Assembly (NCBI GenBank): GCA_963756495.1
Contig: CAVWNS010000014.1
Span: 558,001 to 622,000 of the forward strand
Source of the DNA: DATFDN01 sp963756495
GTDB taxonomy: Bacteria; Pseudomonadota; Alphaproteobacteria; Acetobacterales; Acetobacteraceae
Direction of reading: 5' to 3'
DNA: 64,000 bases
The notes under the pieces were generated by a model. That model was not told the origin of the DNA, searched no databases, and saw only the letters and a list, made by a program, of their open reading frames with translations. Made by a program: the position numbers and the translations under genes. Shown piece by piece: positions 1 through 10,592 of the stretch; the stretch's first letter is position 1; each line of letters opens with the position of its first letter.

Positions 1-851
1 CGATTCAGGCGGAAAAGCCGCAGGCAGCCGCCCGGGTCGTGGATGTCCAGCCGGCCGACCTGCCACCCCATCAGCAGGCCGGCGATGACCAGGGAAGGCC
101 AGAACCAGCCGCCCAGCCCGGCCAGCCATCCCGCGCCCGCCAGGGCCAGCAGCGCCAGCCCATAACAGGCGGCAAGGAAGGGCCGCGTGCGTTCCCCGAA
201 CAGGCGCGCTGTCGATTTGACCCCGGCCAGCGCGTCGTCCTCGCGGTCCTGGTGGGCGTAGATCGTATCGAAGCCGAGATCCCATAGGATCGCCGCCGCA
301 TAGAGCACGGCCCAGGCGGTATCGATCCGGGACGCGGCGGCGGCGTAACCGAGCGGCGCGCCGAAGCCGAAGGTAAACCCCATGACGAGCTGCGGCCACC
401 ACGTGATGCGCTTGGCGAGCGGATACAGGCCGACCAGCACAAGCGAGGCAGCACCCAGCGCCTGCGCCAGTGGCGGGAGCTGAAGCAGGACGCCGAGCCC
501 TATCGTCAGCAGGCACGCCAGGAACACCAGGGCGTCGCGTGGCCGCAGCGCGCCGGAGGCCAGCGGCCGGCCGGCCGTGCGCGCAACCCGGCGGTCGATG
601 TCGCGGTCCCACAGGTCATTGACCACGCACCCGGCCGCTCGCATCACCACGCTGCCCACCGCGAACAGCAACGCGAGCCGCAGCGCCATCCCCGGCGCCG
701 GGCGGGCCAGCAGGATGCCCCACAATCCCGGCAGGAACAGCAGCCACGCACCGATTGGCCGGTCGGCCCTGGCGAGCAGCGCATAGGCCCGCCACGACGC
801 GGGCAGCCGGGCGACCCAGCCCTCGGCGACGATGTCCGTGTGCGCGACCAT
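1..851 (-). CDS. ubiA: 4-hydroxybenzoate polyprenyltransferase, C-terminus cut by window edge
   Basis: This integral membrane enzyme attaches the polyprenyl tail to 4-hydroxybenzoate in ubiquinone synthesis. The frame read from the ATG at 851 stays open to the window edge for about 283 residues and ends in a typical UbiA tail (DPGGC followed by LFRLNR), so only a few residues are missing. Both metal/diphosphate-binding motifs are visible: NDLWDRDID near residue 78 and DTIYAHQDREDD near residue 195. Hydrophobic segments occur throughout. It is divergent from rsmE with 18 bases between the start codons. The identification is secure. Confidence 0.93.
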   Translation of the reverse strand, partial: MVAHTDIVAEGWVARLPASWRAYALLARADRPIGAWLLFLPGLWGILLARPAPGMALRLALLFAVGSVVMRAAGCVVNDLWDRDIDRRVARTAGRPLASGALRPRDALVFLACLLTIGLGVLLQLPPLAQALGAASLVLVGLYPLAKRITWWPQLVMGFTFGFGAPLGYAAAASRIDTAWAVLYAAAILWDLGFDTIYAHQDREDDALAGVKSTARLFGERTRPFLAACYGLALLALAGAGWLAGLGGWFWPSLVIAGLLMGWQVGRLDIHDPGGCLRLFRLN

Positions 852-869
852 GGGGCTAATCTGCGCGCG

Positions 870-1580
870 ATGAACCCGGGGTCAATCCGCCTGTTCGTGG
901 ACGCGCCGCTGAGCGCGGGCGCCGAGGTCGCCGCGACACCGGGGCAGGCGCACTATCTGGAACCGTCATGCGCCGGGCACCCGGCGGGCCGGTGCGCCTG
1001 TTCAATGGGCATGATGGCGAGTGGCTGGCGCGCATCGCCATCTTGCGGCGCGACCGGGCAAGCCTCGTAGTCGAGCGCGTGCTGCGTCCGCAGGCGGGCG
1101 AGCCCGATCTATGGCTCGCCTTCGCCGTGCTGAAGCGGGACGCGACCGACCTGGTGGCGCAGAAGGCCACCGAGCTGGGGATCGCGGCGCTGCTGCCCGT
1201 GTTGACTGAGCGAACCAATGCCGTCCGCGTGAACGCGGCGCGCCTGGCCGCCATCGCGATCGAGGCGGCCGAGCAGAGCGAGCGCCTGACCGTGCCGGCA
1301 ATCCACGAACTCGCGGCGCCTCGCCCACCTCCTAGCCTGCTGGCCCGCCGAGCGGCCGCTGTTCGCCGCCATCGAGCGCCGGCCAGGGCCGCCCGTCCCG
1401 TCATGCGATGGGCCCGCGGGTCTGCTGATCGGCCCCGAAGGCGGTTTCACGGATGCGGAGCTTGACGTGCTCGACCGCTGCTCGTCTGTTGCGCCCGTCA
1501 GTCTCGGGCCGCGCGTCCTGCGGGCCGAGACCGCCGCGCTCGCCGGACTGGTGCTGTTGCAGGCACCCCGGCGCCGCTGA
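870..1580 (+). CDS. rsmE: 16S rRNA (uracil1498-N3)-methyltransferase RsmE, two frameshifts as sequenced
   Basis: RsmE is a SPOUT-fold methyltransferase that modifies U1498 of 16S rRNA using S-adenosylmethionine. Three collinear segments in different frames make one protein. The N-terminal segment starts at the ATG at 870 (MNPGSIRLFV). The middle contains QKATELGI and the stretch ending EAAEQSERL. The C-terminal segment has the diagnostic GPEGGFTDAEL and LGPRVLRAETAAL motifs of the SAM-binding knot. The frame changes near 965 (one base lost) and near 1325 (one base gained). The joined length of about 236 residues fits the family. No internal decay is seen apart from the shifts, so a sequence error is likelier than a pseudogene. 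Confidence 0.85.
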
Positions 1581-1616
1581 ATACTCGACCCCTAACCGCG
1601 AGACGCCCGAACCAAG

Positions 1617-3001
1617 ATGTCGAATCCCGGAGACGCCGACACGACCCCGATCACGTCGGTTCGGCAACTCGCCGACTACCTCGCCGCCGGCTGCAAGCCA
1701 CGCTCCCAGTATCCGGATCGGCACCGAGCACGAGAAGTTCGGATTCCGGCGTGCCGATCTCGCGCCGCCCCCCTACGAACCGACGCCCGATGCGCCCGGG
1801 GCGATCCGTCCGGTGCTGGAGGGGTTGGCGGCGAATCGCGGCGAGCCGATCCTCGATGCGCGGCAAGCCGATCGGCCTGCGGCTCGGCGGGGGCGCCTCG
1901 GTCTCACTGGAGCCGGCGGGCCAGCTCGAATTATCGGGCGCGCCGCTGGAGACGCTGCACGACACGAAAGCCGAGTTCGACGCGCATTTCGCCGCGGTGC
2001 GCGCGGTGGCGGAACCACTGGGGCTCGGCTTCGCGCCGCTCGGCTTTCACCCGACCATGGCGCGCGACGCGATGCCGTGGATGCCCAAGAGCCGCTACGC
2101 GATGATGCGCCGCTACATGCCGCGGGTCGGCGCCCTCGGGCTCGACATGATGACGCGGACCTGCACCGTGCAGGTGAACCTCGATTACGGCTCCGAGCAG
2201 GACATGCTCCGCAAGCTGCGGGTCTCGCTGGTGTTGCAGCCACTGGCGACGGCGCTGTTCGCCAATTCCCCCTTCAGCGATGGGGCGGCCGAACGGCTTC
2301 CTGAGCTACCGCGCGCATATCTGGACCGACACCGACAACGACCGCTCCGGCATCCCGGCGGTGATGTTCGAGGAGGGGTTCGGCTTCGAGCGCTATGCCG
2401 AATGGCTGGTCGACCATGTGCCGATGTACTTCGTCTATCGAGACGGCCGCTACATCGACGTCGCCGGGGCCTCGTTCCGCGCCTTCATGCACGGCCGGAT
2501 CGCGGAACTGGCGGAGCGAGCCCGCGACGGTGGGCGACTTCGCCGATCACGTGACCACCGGCTTCACCGATGTCCGCATCAAGCGGTTCCTTGAGATGCG
2601 CGGGGCCGACGCCGGGACGCCGGAGATGATGGTGGCCCAGTCGGCGCTCTGGGTCGGCCTGCTGTACGACGAAGCGGCGCTGGCGGCGGCCCTGGGCCTC
2701 GTTGCGCGGCGTCACCTGGGCAGAAGCGGTGGCCCTGCGCGATTCCGTGCCGCGTCTTGGGCTGGCGACGCCGTTCCGCGGCGACCTGCGGAGCCTGGCG
2801 CGCGAGGTTCTCGCGATTGCCGCCGATGGCCTGCGTGCCCGCGCCCGGACCGACGTTGCGGGGCGTGACGAGCGCGTGTATCTGGAACCCCTGCACGCGT
2901 TGGCCGAAGGCGCGCCGAGTCCGGCCGAGCACTGGCTGGCCCGATACATGGGCGCGTGGAGGGGCGATGTCCGACGAATTTTTGCCGAATCGGCGGTTTA
3001 A
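1617..3001 (+). CDS. gshA: Glutamate-cysteine ligase (plant/alphaproteobacterial type), five frameshifts as sequenced
   Basis: This enzyme joins glutamate and cysteine in the first step of glutathione synthesis. Segments in successive frames give a collinear protein of about 460 residues. Family blocks in order are RIGTEHEKFGF, GASVSLEPAGQLELSGAPLE, MPWMPKSRYAMMRRYMP, TCTVQVNLDY, ANSPFSDG then RPNGFLSYRAHIWTDTD, and RFLEMRGAD. The frame steps forward by one base near 1705, 1862, 2279, 2515 and 2702, always in the insertion direction. At 2279 the extra base lies in a run of four G. The order ubiA/rsmE/gshA is familiar in Rhodospirillales. The number of breaks is striking, but the blocks are otherwise well conserved, which argues for sequence error rather than a dead gene. 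Confidence 0.85.
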
Positions 3002-3069
3002 CCGCGATCGGTTCTGCCTTAACGTGTAGACATGCTTGCGTATGCAACCCAGATCGGCAGAATGCCGGC

Positions 3070-5161
3070 ATGATCTCCAACCTGCTCGCCCGCTCCTCCG
3101 GTCAGATCGCCCCGCCCGCGTCACCGGGCGGCCTCGTGCTCCGGCTCCGCCTCATCGGGCAGATGGAGGCCTGGACGCTCAGCTCGCAGAGCGTGCTCCC
3201 GCCCGGGCGCAAGACGCGCGCCCTGCTCGCCGTGGTGGCCATGTCGGCGCCTCGTCCGGCACTGCGCGGACGGCTGGCCGAGCTACTCTGGAGCCGCCGG
3301 CCGGAGGAGCAGGCCCGCGCCTCGCTCCGCCAGGAAATCCATCGGCTGCTCGAAGTGCTGTCTCCCGCCGGCTCTGACGTCCTTCTGGTGACGCGCGATC
3401 ACCTATCGCTCCGTCCCGGAGCCGCCTGGATCGACGTGGAAGAGGTGATGCGGGCCACTGTTCAGCAGCCGGCCTCGTTGTCCCTGCTCGACGGTGACCT
3501 GCTTGAGGATCTCGGACGGCGCCGACGCGGCGTTCGATACGTGGCTGACTACCGAGCGGGAGCGCCTGCGCGACCGCGGCCGCACGCTGGCCGAGCAGCT
3601 TTTGCGCGACCAGGAGGAGCCCGATTCTGCCATTCCGGCCGCGCAACGCCTGCTCGCGATCGACCGCGCGCACGAGGGTGCGTGGCGAGCGATGATGCGC
3701 GCGCATGCTGCGCGTGGAGAGCGCGGGATGGCGATCCAGGCCTATGATCGCTGTCGGGCCGTGCTCTCTGACCTGCTGGACGCATCGCCGTCCGCAGAGA
3801 CGCAACAGTTGCTGGCCGAGATCCGCGGCCCCTCCGGCTCGCGTCTACCGCTTCGCCCCCCCGCGCCGGCCGCCGTGCCGGATCAAAACGAGCCCCCGGC
3901 CCTGGCCGAGTCTCGGTCGGGTTCCGCGCGTGGCGGCGCGCATGTGGGCGTGCTCCCGTTCCAGCTCACCAGCGTGGGTGAGGACGAGGCGCACCTCTCC
4001 CCGGGGCTCGCAGAGGAAATCACCGCTGCGCTGTCACGCTTCCGCTGGATGTTCGTTGTCTCGTCCAACTCCCTCGCACGCTTTGCCGAGGAGACCCGCG
4101 ACGAGGATTCGATCCGGCGAACCTTCGGGCTGGACTTCCTGTTGGACGGTTCGATCCAGCGGGTTCGCACGCGGTTGCGGGTGACCGCGCGCCTTCTCGA
4201 CCTGCGCGCCGGCAATCAGGTGGTCTGGGCACGCCGGTTCGACCGCCAGGCGAACGATCTGCTGTCGCTGCAGGACGAGATCGCCGCTGAGGTCGTCGCG
4301 CAGATCGATCCGGAAATCCTGTTGATCGAAGCCAAGCGCGTCACCACGCGCCCGGTGACGGACGCCACGGCCTATGACCTCGTGCTGCGCGCGTTGCCTC
4401 TGATGAACCGGATGGAGCGCACGCCCTTCACACAGGCGGGGGACTTCCTGCGCCGGGCAATCGAACTCGAGCCCGAATACGCCGCCGCACATGCGTGGTC
4501 GGCATACTGGCATATTTTCTTGGTCGGGCAGGGCTGGGCCGACCGGCCGGATGAGAGCATGGCGGAGGCAGGGCAATTGGCCGAGCGCGCCACGCAACTT
4601 GACCCGTTCGACGCCCGCGCGCTGACCATCGCCGGGCATGTTCGCGCCTTCCTGCACCATCAGTTACATGACGCGGCCGCGCTGCACGAGCGGGCGCTGG
4701 CGCTCAACCCGAATCTGGCGATGGCGTGGGCTCTGTCTGCGGCGACCCACGCCTACATGGGGGAGGTGGAGGAGGCCGAGCGTCGCAATGCTCGCTACAA
4801 GCGTCTGTCGCCGCTCGACCCCTATGCCTTCATCTTCGACGGGTTCTTCACCATCATCCACCTGCTCAAGCACGATTACGAGTCCGCCGTCGCGGCGGGT
4901 CGGGCAGCCACGCAGATGAACCCCTCCTTGTCGGCGGGCTTCAAGCCGTACCTCGCCGCGCTTGGCCATCTCGGGCGCCGCCAGGAGGCGGCCATCGCGC
5001 TGCGTCGGCTTCTGGCGGTCGAGCCCGATTTCAGCGTGCAGCGCTTCCTGAGCACGTCCCCGTTCGCGCGCGAGAGCGATCAGGAGACGTTTGCGCAGGG
5101 GCTGCGTCTGGCGGGCGTGCCGGAATCCGACACGGAGGCTCCCGTTCCGATGCGTGCCTGA
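3070..5161 (+). CDS. BTAD/TolB-like/TPR transcriptional regulator (paralogue 1), one frameshift
   Basis: The joined protein is about 697 residues. It begins with a winged-helix-like region containing VLPPGRKTRALLA, followed by a bacterial transcriptional activator (BTAD) helical region to about residue 250. A TolB-N/FlgO-like domain then runs from about 285 to 420 (VGVLPFQL, SPGLAEEITAALSRFRW, DFLLDGSIQRVRTRLRV, DEIAAEVVAQIDPE). TPR-like repeats occupy the C-terminus (RAIELEPEYAAAHAW, ERALALNPNLAMAW). This layout is known from SARP-like regulators of Proteobacteria, often without a known target. The frame gains one base near 3515. The start at 3070 aligns with its paralogue at 47.7 kb. ispE follows after 2 bases, so the two are probably co-transcribed. 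The regulated genes are unknown. Confidence 0.75.
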
Positions 5162-5163
5162 GC

Positions 5164-6036
5164 GTGCTTCCGGCCATTGGCGAGCGGGTCGAGCGCGCCC
5201 CAGCAAAGATCAACCTGTTCCTCCATGTCCTCGGACGTCGTGTGGACGGCTACCACCTGCTCGACAGTCTCGCCGTGTTTGCCGGCGTGGCTGATGTCCT
5301 TCGCGCCGAGCCTGCGGAGGCGCTGAGCCTGACGCTGGATGGACCGTTCGCATCGGCCCTAACCGCCGATTCCGACAACCTGGTGCTCCGCGCCGCGCGC
5401 ATACTGGCAGAGGCGGCAGGGATCACGCCGGGTGCGCGCCTGACCTTGACGAAGAACCTGCCCATCGCCTCCGGCATCGGCGGCGGTTCGGCGGATGCAG
5501 CGGCGGCTTTGCGCGTGCTTGCGCCGCTGTGGCGGCTTGCATTGGGGGAATCGGATCTGGCGGCCCTGGCCGCGCGTCTCGGAGCGGATGTGCCGGTGTG
5601 TCTCGCGGGCCGCACCTCGCGGATGGGAGAAACGGGCGAGGTGCTGCTGCCGGCCCCGACACTGCCGCCATGCGGCATTGCGCTGGTCAACCCGGGCGTG
5701 CCGGTCTCGACGGCCGAGGTCTTTCGAGCCCGGACGGCCGGATTTTCCGCTCCTGCCAGTTTGCCGGCGAGCTGGGCGGACGCGGCGACGATGGCGGGGG
5801 ACCTGGCGCATCTTCGCAACGATCTCGAGCCGGCCGCCATTGCCCTGTGCCCGCCGATCGGCACGGTGCTGAATGTGCTCCGCGCCAGTTCAGGCTGCCT
5901 GCTCGCGCGGATGAGCGGGTCGGGTGCGACCTGCTTCGGGCTTTTCACTACCCCGAAGGAGGCGCTGGCGGTGAGCGCTCAGGCGGCGCGGCCTGGCTGG
6001 TGGGCCTGGGGCGGCAGCCTACTCCGCCCAGCTTGA
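5164..6036 (+). CDS. ispE: 4-diphosphocytidyl-2-C-methyl-D-erythritol kinase
   Basis: IspE phosphorylates CDP-methylerythritol in the MEP pathway to isoprenoid precursors, which fits a cell that also makes ubiquinone and undecaprenol. The 290-residue product carries the N-terminal APAKINLFLHVLGRRVDGYH block and the GHMP ATP-binding motif (PIASGIGGGSADAAAAL near residue 100), plus the C-terminal MSGSGATCFGLF loop. A GTG at 5164, two bases after the preceding stop, is the best start because the conserved block begins 13 codons later. The 3' end overlaps the convergent NTF2-like gene by 18 bases. Confidence 0.95.
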   Translation: MLPAIGERVERAPAKINLFLHVLGRRVDGYHLLDSLAVFAGVADVLRAEPAEALSLTLDGPFASALTADSDNLVLRAARILAEAAGITPGARLTLTKNLPIASGIGGGSADAAAALRVLAPLWRLALGESDLAALAARLGADVPVCLAGRTSRMGETGEVLLPAPTLPPCGIALVNPGVPVSTAEVFRARTAGFSAPASLPASWADAATMAGDLAHLRNDLEPAAIALCPPIGTVLNVLRASSGCLLARMSGSGATCFGLFTTPKEALAVSAQAARPGWWAWGGSLLRPA

Positions 6037-6414
6037 CCGACCCTGAATTGCCCATCGCCCGTCCTGGAGCGTGACAATGTAAAGCGAGCGATAACTTCCG
6101 AGCGGGGTGCCATCCGCACGGCTGCGGGTGAACTGGACGCGAAAATGGACCTTGGAAGGTCCGGCGTCGATCACCTCGACATAGTCCCAGGCACTACGGT
6201 CCCAGCCCGCGGACTGTCCGCTTTGGTCCCAGACGAGGTTCTGATAATTGGCGGGACCCTGCATGACCGTCACCTTCCCGCTGTGGAAGCGGACATGCGG
6301 GAAATGGAACCAGCGCGTGCGGATCGCTTCGGCGTCGCGCGCATTGAACGCCGCCATGAACCCGTCCATTGCAGCCCGCGCTCCGGCGATCGCCGCCGCG
6401 TCCTGATCCGTCAT
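6019..6414 (-). CDS. NTF2-like/SnoaL-like small protein
   Basis: The 131-residue soluble protein has the size and pattern of the cone-shaped NTF2-like superfamily: an N-terminal helix (MDGFMAAFNARDAEAIRTRW), then strands rich in aromatic residues (FHFPHVRFHSG, WDYVEVIDAG, KVHFRVQFTR) and a final GRWAIQGRSSWAE strand. Such proteins may be enzymes or binding proteins, and no catalytic residue can be assigned here. The start at 6414 is preferred over upstream in-frame codons because GGAGGCGGAG lies just before it. A terminator hairpin separates it from the BI-1 gene upstream on the same strand. Confidence 0.65.
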   Translation of the reverse strand: MTDQDAAAIAGARAAMDGFMAAFNARDAEAIRTRWFHFPHVRFHSGKVTVMQGPANYQNLVWDQSGQSAGWDRSAWDYVEVIDAGPSKVHFRVQFTRSRADGTPLGSYRSLYIVTLQDGRWAIQGRSSWAE

Positions 6415-6462
6415 GCTCCGCCTCCAGGGGGATGGCTTCAGCCGGAAGCATATCAAATAGAA

Positions 6463-6485
6463 AGGGCGGCTCATGGAGCCGCCCT
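6463..6485 (-). terminator. Rho-independent terminator after the BI-1 family gene
   Basis: A perfect 10-bp stem (6463-6472 with 6476-6485) closes a 3-base loop. On the minus strand it is followed by TTTCTATTT. It lies 26 bases past the stop codon of the BI-1 family gene and before the NTF2-like gene. Confidence 0.75.
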
Positions 6486-6510
6486 CGTGTCGAAGTTCCG
6501 GCCGAACCGG

Positions 6511-7288
6511 TCAGCGCCGGCTGGAATTGCCGAACAGCTGCAACATGAGCATGAACAGGTTGATGAAGTTTAGGTAAAGGCTCAGTGCATCGTACACGCT
6601 CCGCTTGGCGGCGCCCTCGGTGCCCTCGGCATAGGCGTACTGGACATATGTCGCCTTGATGCGCTGGGTGTCGTAGGCGGTCAGGCCAGTGAACACCAGC
6701 ACGCCGACGATGCTGACGAGGAACTGCAGGGCGGTGCTGGCGACGAACCAGTTAACGACGCTGGCGATAATGACGCCGATCAGCCCCATCATCAGGAAGC
6801 TGCCCCAGCGGCTCAGGTCGCTGCGCGTCGTATAGCCGTAAATGCTCATCGCGGCGAACGTGCCGGCGCTGATGAAGAACACCCGCGCGATCGAGCCCTC
6901 AGTGTAGCGAAAAAAGATGCTACTCAGGCTGGCGCCCATCGCAGCGCAGAAAAGCCAATAGAGGGACTGCGCGGTGGTGCGCGAGAGCCGGTTTATTCCG
7001 AAGCTGAGAACCAGCACGAAGGCAAGCGGTGCGAACATCGCCAGCAATGCGAGCGGCCCGACCGTGCGCGTCAGCCCGTTCGGAGTTTCGACAACGGGAT
7101 AGAAGGCGTTGATCAGGGTGGTGTTGGCGATCAGCCCATGCGATGATTCCGGTCAGCAGCAAACCGGATGCCATCCAGTTGTATACGCGAAGCATATAAG
7201 CCCGCAGCCCAGCGTCCAGGACCGCGGCATTCGCGGCGGCGCTGCGCGGGGTACCCGGATACGTCCGGAAGTCAGGACTGTAGGCCAT
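6511..7288 (-). CDS. Bax inhibitor-1/YccA family membrane protein, one frameshift
   Basis: This is a seven-helix inner-membrane protein of the BI-1 (TMBIM) family, whose members act as pH-sensitive calcium leak channels or as FtsH-associated factors. The N-terminal part from MAYSPDFRTYPGT (start at 7288) and the C-terminal part (FAPLAFVLVLSFGINRLS to the NLFMLMLQLFGNSSRR end) are in different frames, with a one-base gain near 7135. The joined length of about 258 residues and the GLTAYDTQRIK motif before the last helices fit the family. Upstream in-frame codons before MAYSP lack conservation. A strong terminator follows. Confidence 0.85.
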
Positions 7289-7364
7289 GGTTTCCCTTGA
7301 TCCTCTCACGCGGGTGATACCCGCGGCGATTATTTAGCGATCGGCACGTGCGCTTCAAGCGCGC

Positions 7365-9879
7365 CTACTCGTTGCGCAGCCGCCCGGCGGGCTTGGCGCG
7401 GAGCGCCGCCGCAGTGCCAGCATAGCCAAAGATCAGCATCACTGCCAGCGCCGCGGCAAGGGTCTCGGCAAGCCGGCCGGGAAGGAAGGTCCAGGGCTCG
7501 CCCACCACGAAGCGCATGACCGCCCAGCTCGCCACCACGCCGACCGCCGCCGCGATGGTCCCTGCCACCAGTCCCAACGTGCCGAACTCGACCAGCCACG
7601 CCACGCGGAGCTGCCCGCTTGTCGCGCCGAGCGGCCTTCAGGATGACCGCCTCCTGGATGCGGCGCCGCCGGCCAGCGGCCACCGCACCGACCAGTACGA
7701 GCGCGCCGGCCGCGAGCGTCACCCCGCCGGTGGCGGACAGCGCGGCCGCGATCTGCGACAGCAAACCGGCCACGGCGGCGAGGATCTCGGTGACGCTGAC
7801 GCCGGTCACGTTGGGCAGTGCATCGGTGACCCCGCGCAGCAGCGCACCCTTGCTCGCTGGCGGCGACCCGCACCGTGGCGATGGCCGTATGCGGTGCGCC
7901 CGACAGCAGGCCGGGGCTCGCCACCATGACGAAGTTCAGGCCGAGCCGACGCCAGGTGATGTCGCGCAGGCTCGCCACCCGCAGGTCGAGGTCACGCCCC
8001 AGCACGTTGAGCCGGATGACCGCCCCGACCCCGATCCCCCAGCCCTGGGCCAGATGCGCGTCCAACGACACGAGCGGCGGCCCGTCGTAGTCCGGCCGGC
8101 CACCACCGTCCGGCGACCAGGCGCGTGCCGGGCGGTGGCGTGGCCGCGTAGGTCAGGCCGCGATCGCCGCGCAACGCCCAGCGTGTGTCGGGGGTGGCGC
8201 GGACCTGCTCGGCCGGCACACCGTTCACGCTGACGATCCGAGCGCGCAGGCTGGGCACCTGCTCGAGGTCCGTCACCCCGGGCGCGGCATGAACGATGGC
8301 GTCGAACCGTGCGAGTTGGTCCGGCTGGATGTCGATGAAGTAGAGGCTTGGCGCGTCGGCCGGAATCTCCTGCAGGATCGCGCGGCGGATATTGCCCTGG
8401 ACCAAAGCCACGGTGGCCAGGGTGCACAGTCCGAGACCGACCGAGGTCAGCATCAGCGGCGTCGATGCACCCGGCCGGCGCAAGCTGGAGAGCCCCAACC
8501 TCGCGGCCGCCCATGGCAGTCGGATGGACCCCGCCACGCGGACCAGTCCCGCGCCACCGAGTCGGAACGCCGCCAGGGACAGCACCGCGGCGGCGCAGAA
8601 TCCCAGTGCGAACAGCCGATCCTCCGAGGCCCATACCGCAAGCCCGGCCAGCGCGGTCGCCAGGCCGCCGGTCGTGGCGAGAATCGGCTCGCGGCGGCCG
8701 GGCGTCGTCGGGGATCAGCCCGTCGCGAAACAGCGCCGCGCCGGGAATGCGCATGGCGCGGGAGAGAGCGGGAAGCGCGAAGCAGCCGGCCGTCAGTGCC
8801 CCGTAGCAGCCTGCCAGGATGAGCGGGCCTGGGTACAGCCCACCGGCGGCCGGCACGGGCAACGCGCTCGACAGCCATCCGGCAGCCATCGGCGGAATCG
8901 CCGCGCCGACGATCAGGCCCATCAGAATACCGCTTCCGGCGAGCGCCCCGGCCTGGATCGCCGATATCGCGAACACGAGTCGCGCCGAGGCGCCGAGGCA
9001 GCGCAGCGTGGCCAGGCTTCGCGCCCGCGAGTCCAGCCAGGCCCGGGTGCCGCTCGCCACCCCGACCCCGCCCACCAGCAGCGCGGTCAGGCCCACCAAT
9101 GTCATGAACAGGGCGGTCTGGGCGACGAATTGCGCGACCCCCGGTGCCGCGTCCGCCGGGCCGCGCACGCGCCAGCCCTGGTCGGGGAACGCGGCGGTCA
9201 GCGCGGAGGCGAGCCTGGCCGCCGAGTCGGGGGCGGCCACCGTTGCGCGAATCGCGTGCGTGACGATGGCGCCGGGCACGACCAGGCCCGTGCCGGGCAG
9301 CGCCGCCGCCGCGATCACCACCGGTCCGCCGAACAGCGCCGGGCCGGCGACGCGGTCGGGCTCGGAGACAAGGGCGGCGGAGACGACGAACGAGGCGGTG
9401 CCGATCCGCACCACCTCGCCCGGCTTCAGCCCCAGCCGGTCCAGGACAAGCGGATCGGCGAGCAGGCCGAAGCGTCCGTCATGGCGCGCCAGCGCCTCGG
9501 CCAGGGGCAGCGAGGGTGCCAGCACGGGCGCACCGACCAGCGGCCAGGCGGCATCGACCGCCTTCAGGTCGATCAGCTCTCGCCGCCCCGAGGGAGCGAC
9601 GAGCAAAGAACGCATCTGCGTCACGTCCGACACGCGCGCCCCATGTCCTCTCAACCACGCCTTCAGGGCCGGGGGCGGCGAGTCGGCACCCGTCTGCACT
9701 TCGACGTCACCGCCGAGCAGCGCGCGCCCGTTATCGGCCAGCCCGCGCTCCACCGCCGCGCGCAGGCCCCCGACCGCGGCGATCGCCGCGACGCCCAGCG
9801 CGAGGCAGAGCAGCACGATTCCGAGGCCGCGCGCGCCGCCGCGCAGCTCGCGCGCGGCCAGCCGGAAGGCCAGCATCAT
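7365..9879 (-). CDS. FtsX-like ABC transporter permease (YbbP type), four frameshifts
   Basis: The joined product of about 838 residues matches the YbbP/lipoprotein-exporter type of permease with duplicated FtsX domains. It has an N-terminal helix (GIVLLCLALGVAAIAAVGG), a large periplasmic domain, a first FtsX block (TLVGLTALLVGGVGVASG), a central pair of helices, a second periplasmic domain, and a last FtsX block (GALVLVGAVAAGRRRR, then FGTLGLVAGTIAAAVG). The frame gains one base near 8700, 8110, 7860 and 7610. It overlaps the ATPase gene by 4 bases (start at 9879). The neighbouring TesA-type esterase reproduces the ybbP-ybbA-tesA arrangement seen widely in Proteobacteria. Its substrate is unknown. 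Confidence 0.82.
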
Positions 9880-10592
9880 CCGAGGGCGTCCGCCGGCTCG
9901 CTGACCCGCCCGTCCGCCATCCGAAGCACCCGTCCGCAACGGCCGGCGAGGGCGTCGTCGTGGGTGATGAGCAGCAGGGCGGTGCCTTGCTCGGCGCGAA
10001 GATGGAACAGCAGCTCGATCACGGTCGCGCCGGTTGCCTGGTCCAGGTTTCCGGTCGGCTCGTCGGCCAGCAGCAGCTTGGGCGCCGCAGCGAAGGCACG
10101 CGCGATCGCCACCCGCTGCTGCTCGCCGCCCGAAAGCTGGCCTGGCAGATGGCGCAGCCGGTGGCCCAGTCCGACCGCATCCAGCGCCGCCCCGGCCCGG
10201 CTTACCGCATCGCGCCGACCGGCGAGTTCCAGCGGCACGGCGACGTTCTCCAGTGTGGTCATCGCGGGGATGAGATGGAAGGCCTGATAGATGATGCCGA
10301 TGCCATCGCGCCGCATGCGGGCCAGCCGGTCCTCATCGAGACCGGTCACCTCCATCCCGCCGATTCGCACGGTCCCGCCGCTGGCGCGCTCCAGCCCGGC
10401 GAGCACCATCAGCAGGCTGGTCTTTCCGGACCCGGAGGGGCCGACCAGGCCGACGGCTTCGCTCGCCTGAATGTCGAGATCGATACCGCGGAGAATATTG
10501 ACCGGCCCAGCGGCCGAGGGCAGGGTCAGGCGCAGGTTCCGCACGCGTACCAAGGGCTCCGCGGCGGCCGGGGACAGTGGCAGGGCATCCAT
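9876..10592 (-). CDS. ABC transporter ATP-binding protein (YbbA/LolD type)
   Basis: The 238-residue ATPase belongs to the LolD/MacB/YbbA group that works with FtsX-like permeases. Walker A (GPSGSGKTS), the Q-loop (IIYQAFHLIP), the signature motif (LSGGEQQRVAIARAF) and Walker B (LLLADEPTGNLD) are all intact, with the switch His in LLLITHDD. Its stop overlaps the start of the permease gene, so the two form one operon. The chosen ATG at 10590-10592 shares bases with the ATG of the divergent esterase in a CCATGG palindrome. A shorter GTG start at VRVRNLRL is possible. Confidence 0.9.
   Translation of the reverse strand: MDALPLSPAAAEPLVRVRNLRLTLPSAAGPVNILRGIDLDIQASEAVGLVGPSGSGKTSLLMVLAGLERASGGTVRIGGMEVTGLDEDRLARMRRDGIGIIYQAFHLIPAMTTLENVAVPLELAGRRDAVSRAGAALDAVGLGHRLRHLPGQLSGGEQQRVAIARAFAAAPKLLLADEPTGNLDQATGATVIELLFHLRAEQGTALLLITHDDALAGRCGRVLRMADGRVSEPADALG

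Noticed and set aside
8392..10287. A 631-codon open frame opposite the FtsX-type permease
   Set aside because: Arg/Ser/Pro-rich shadow. The minus strand carries ABC permease and ATPase motifs.
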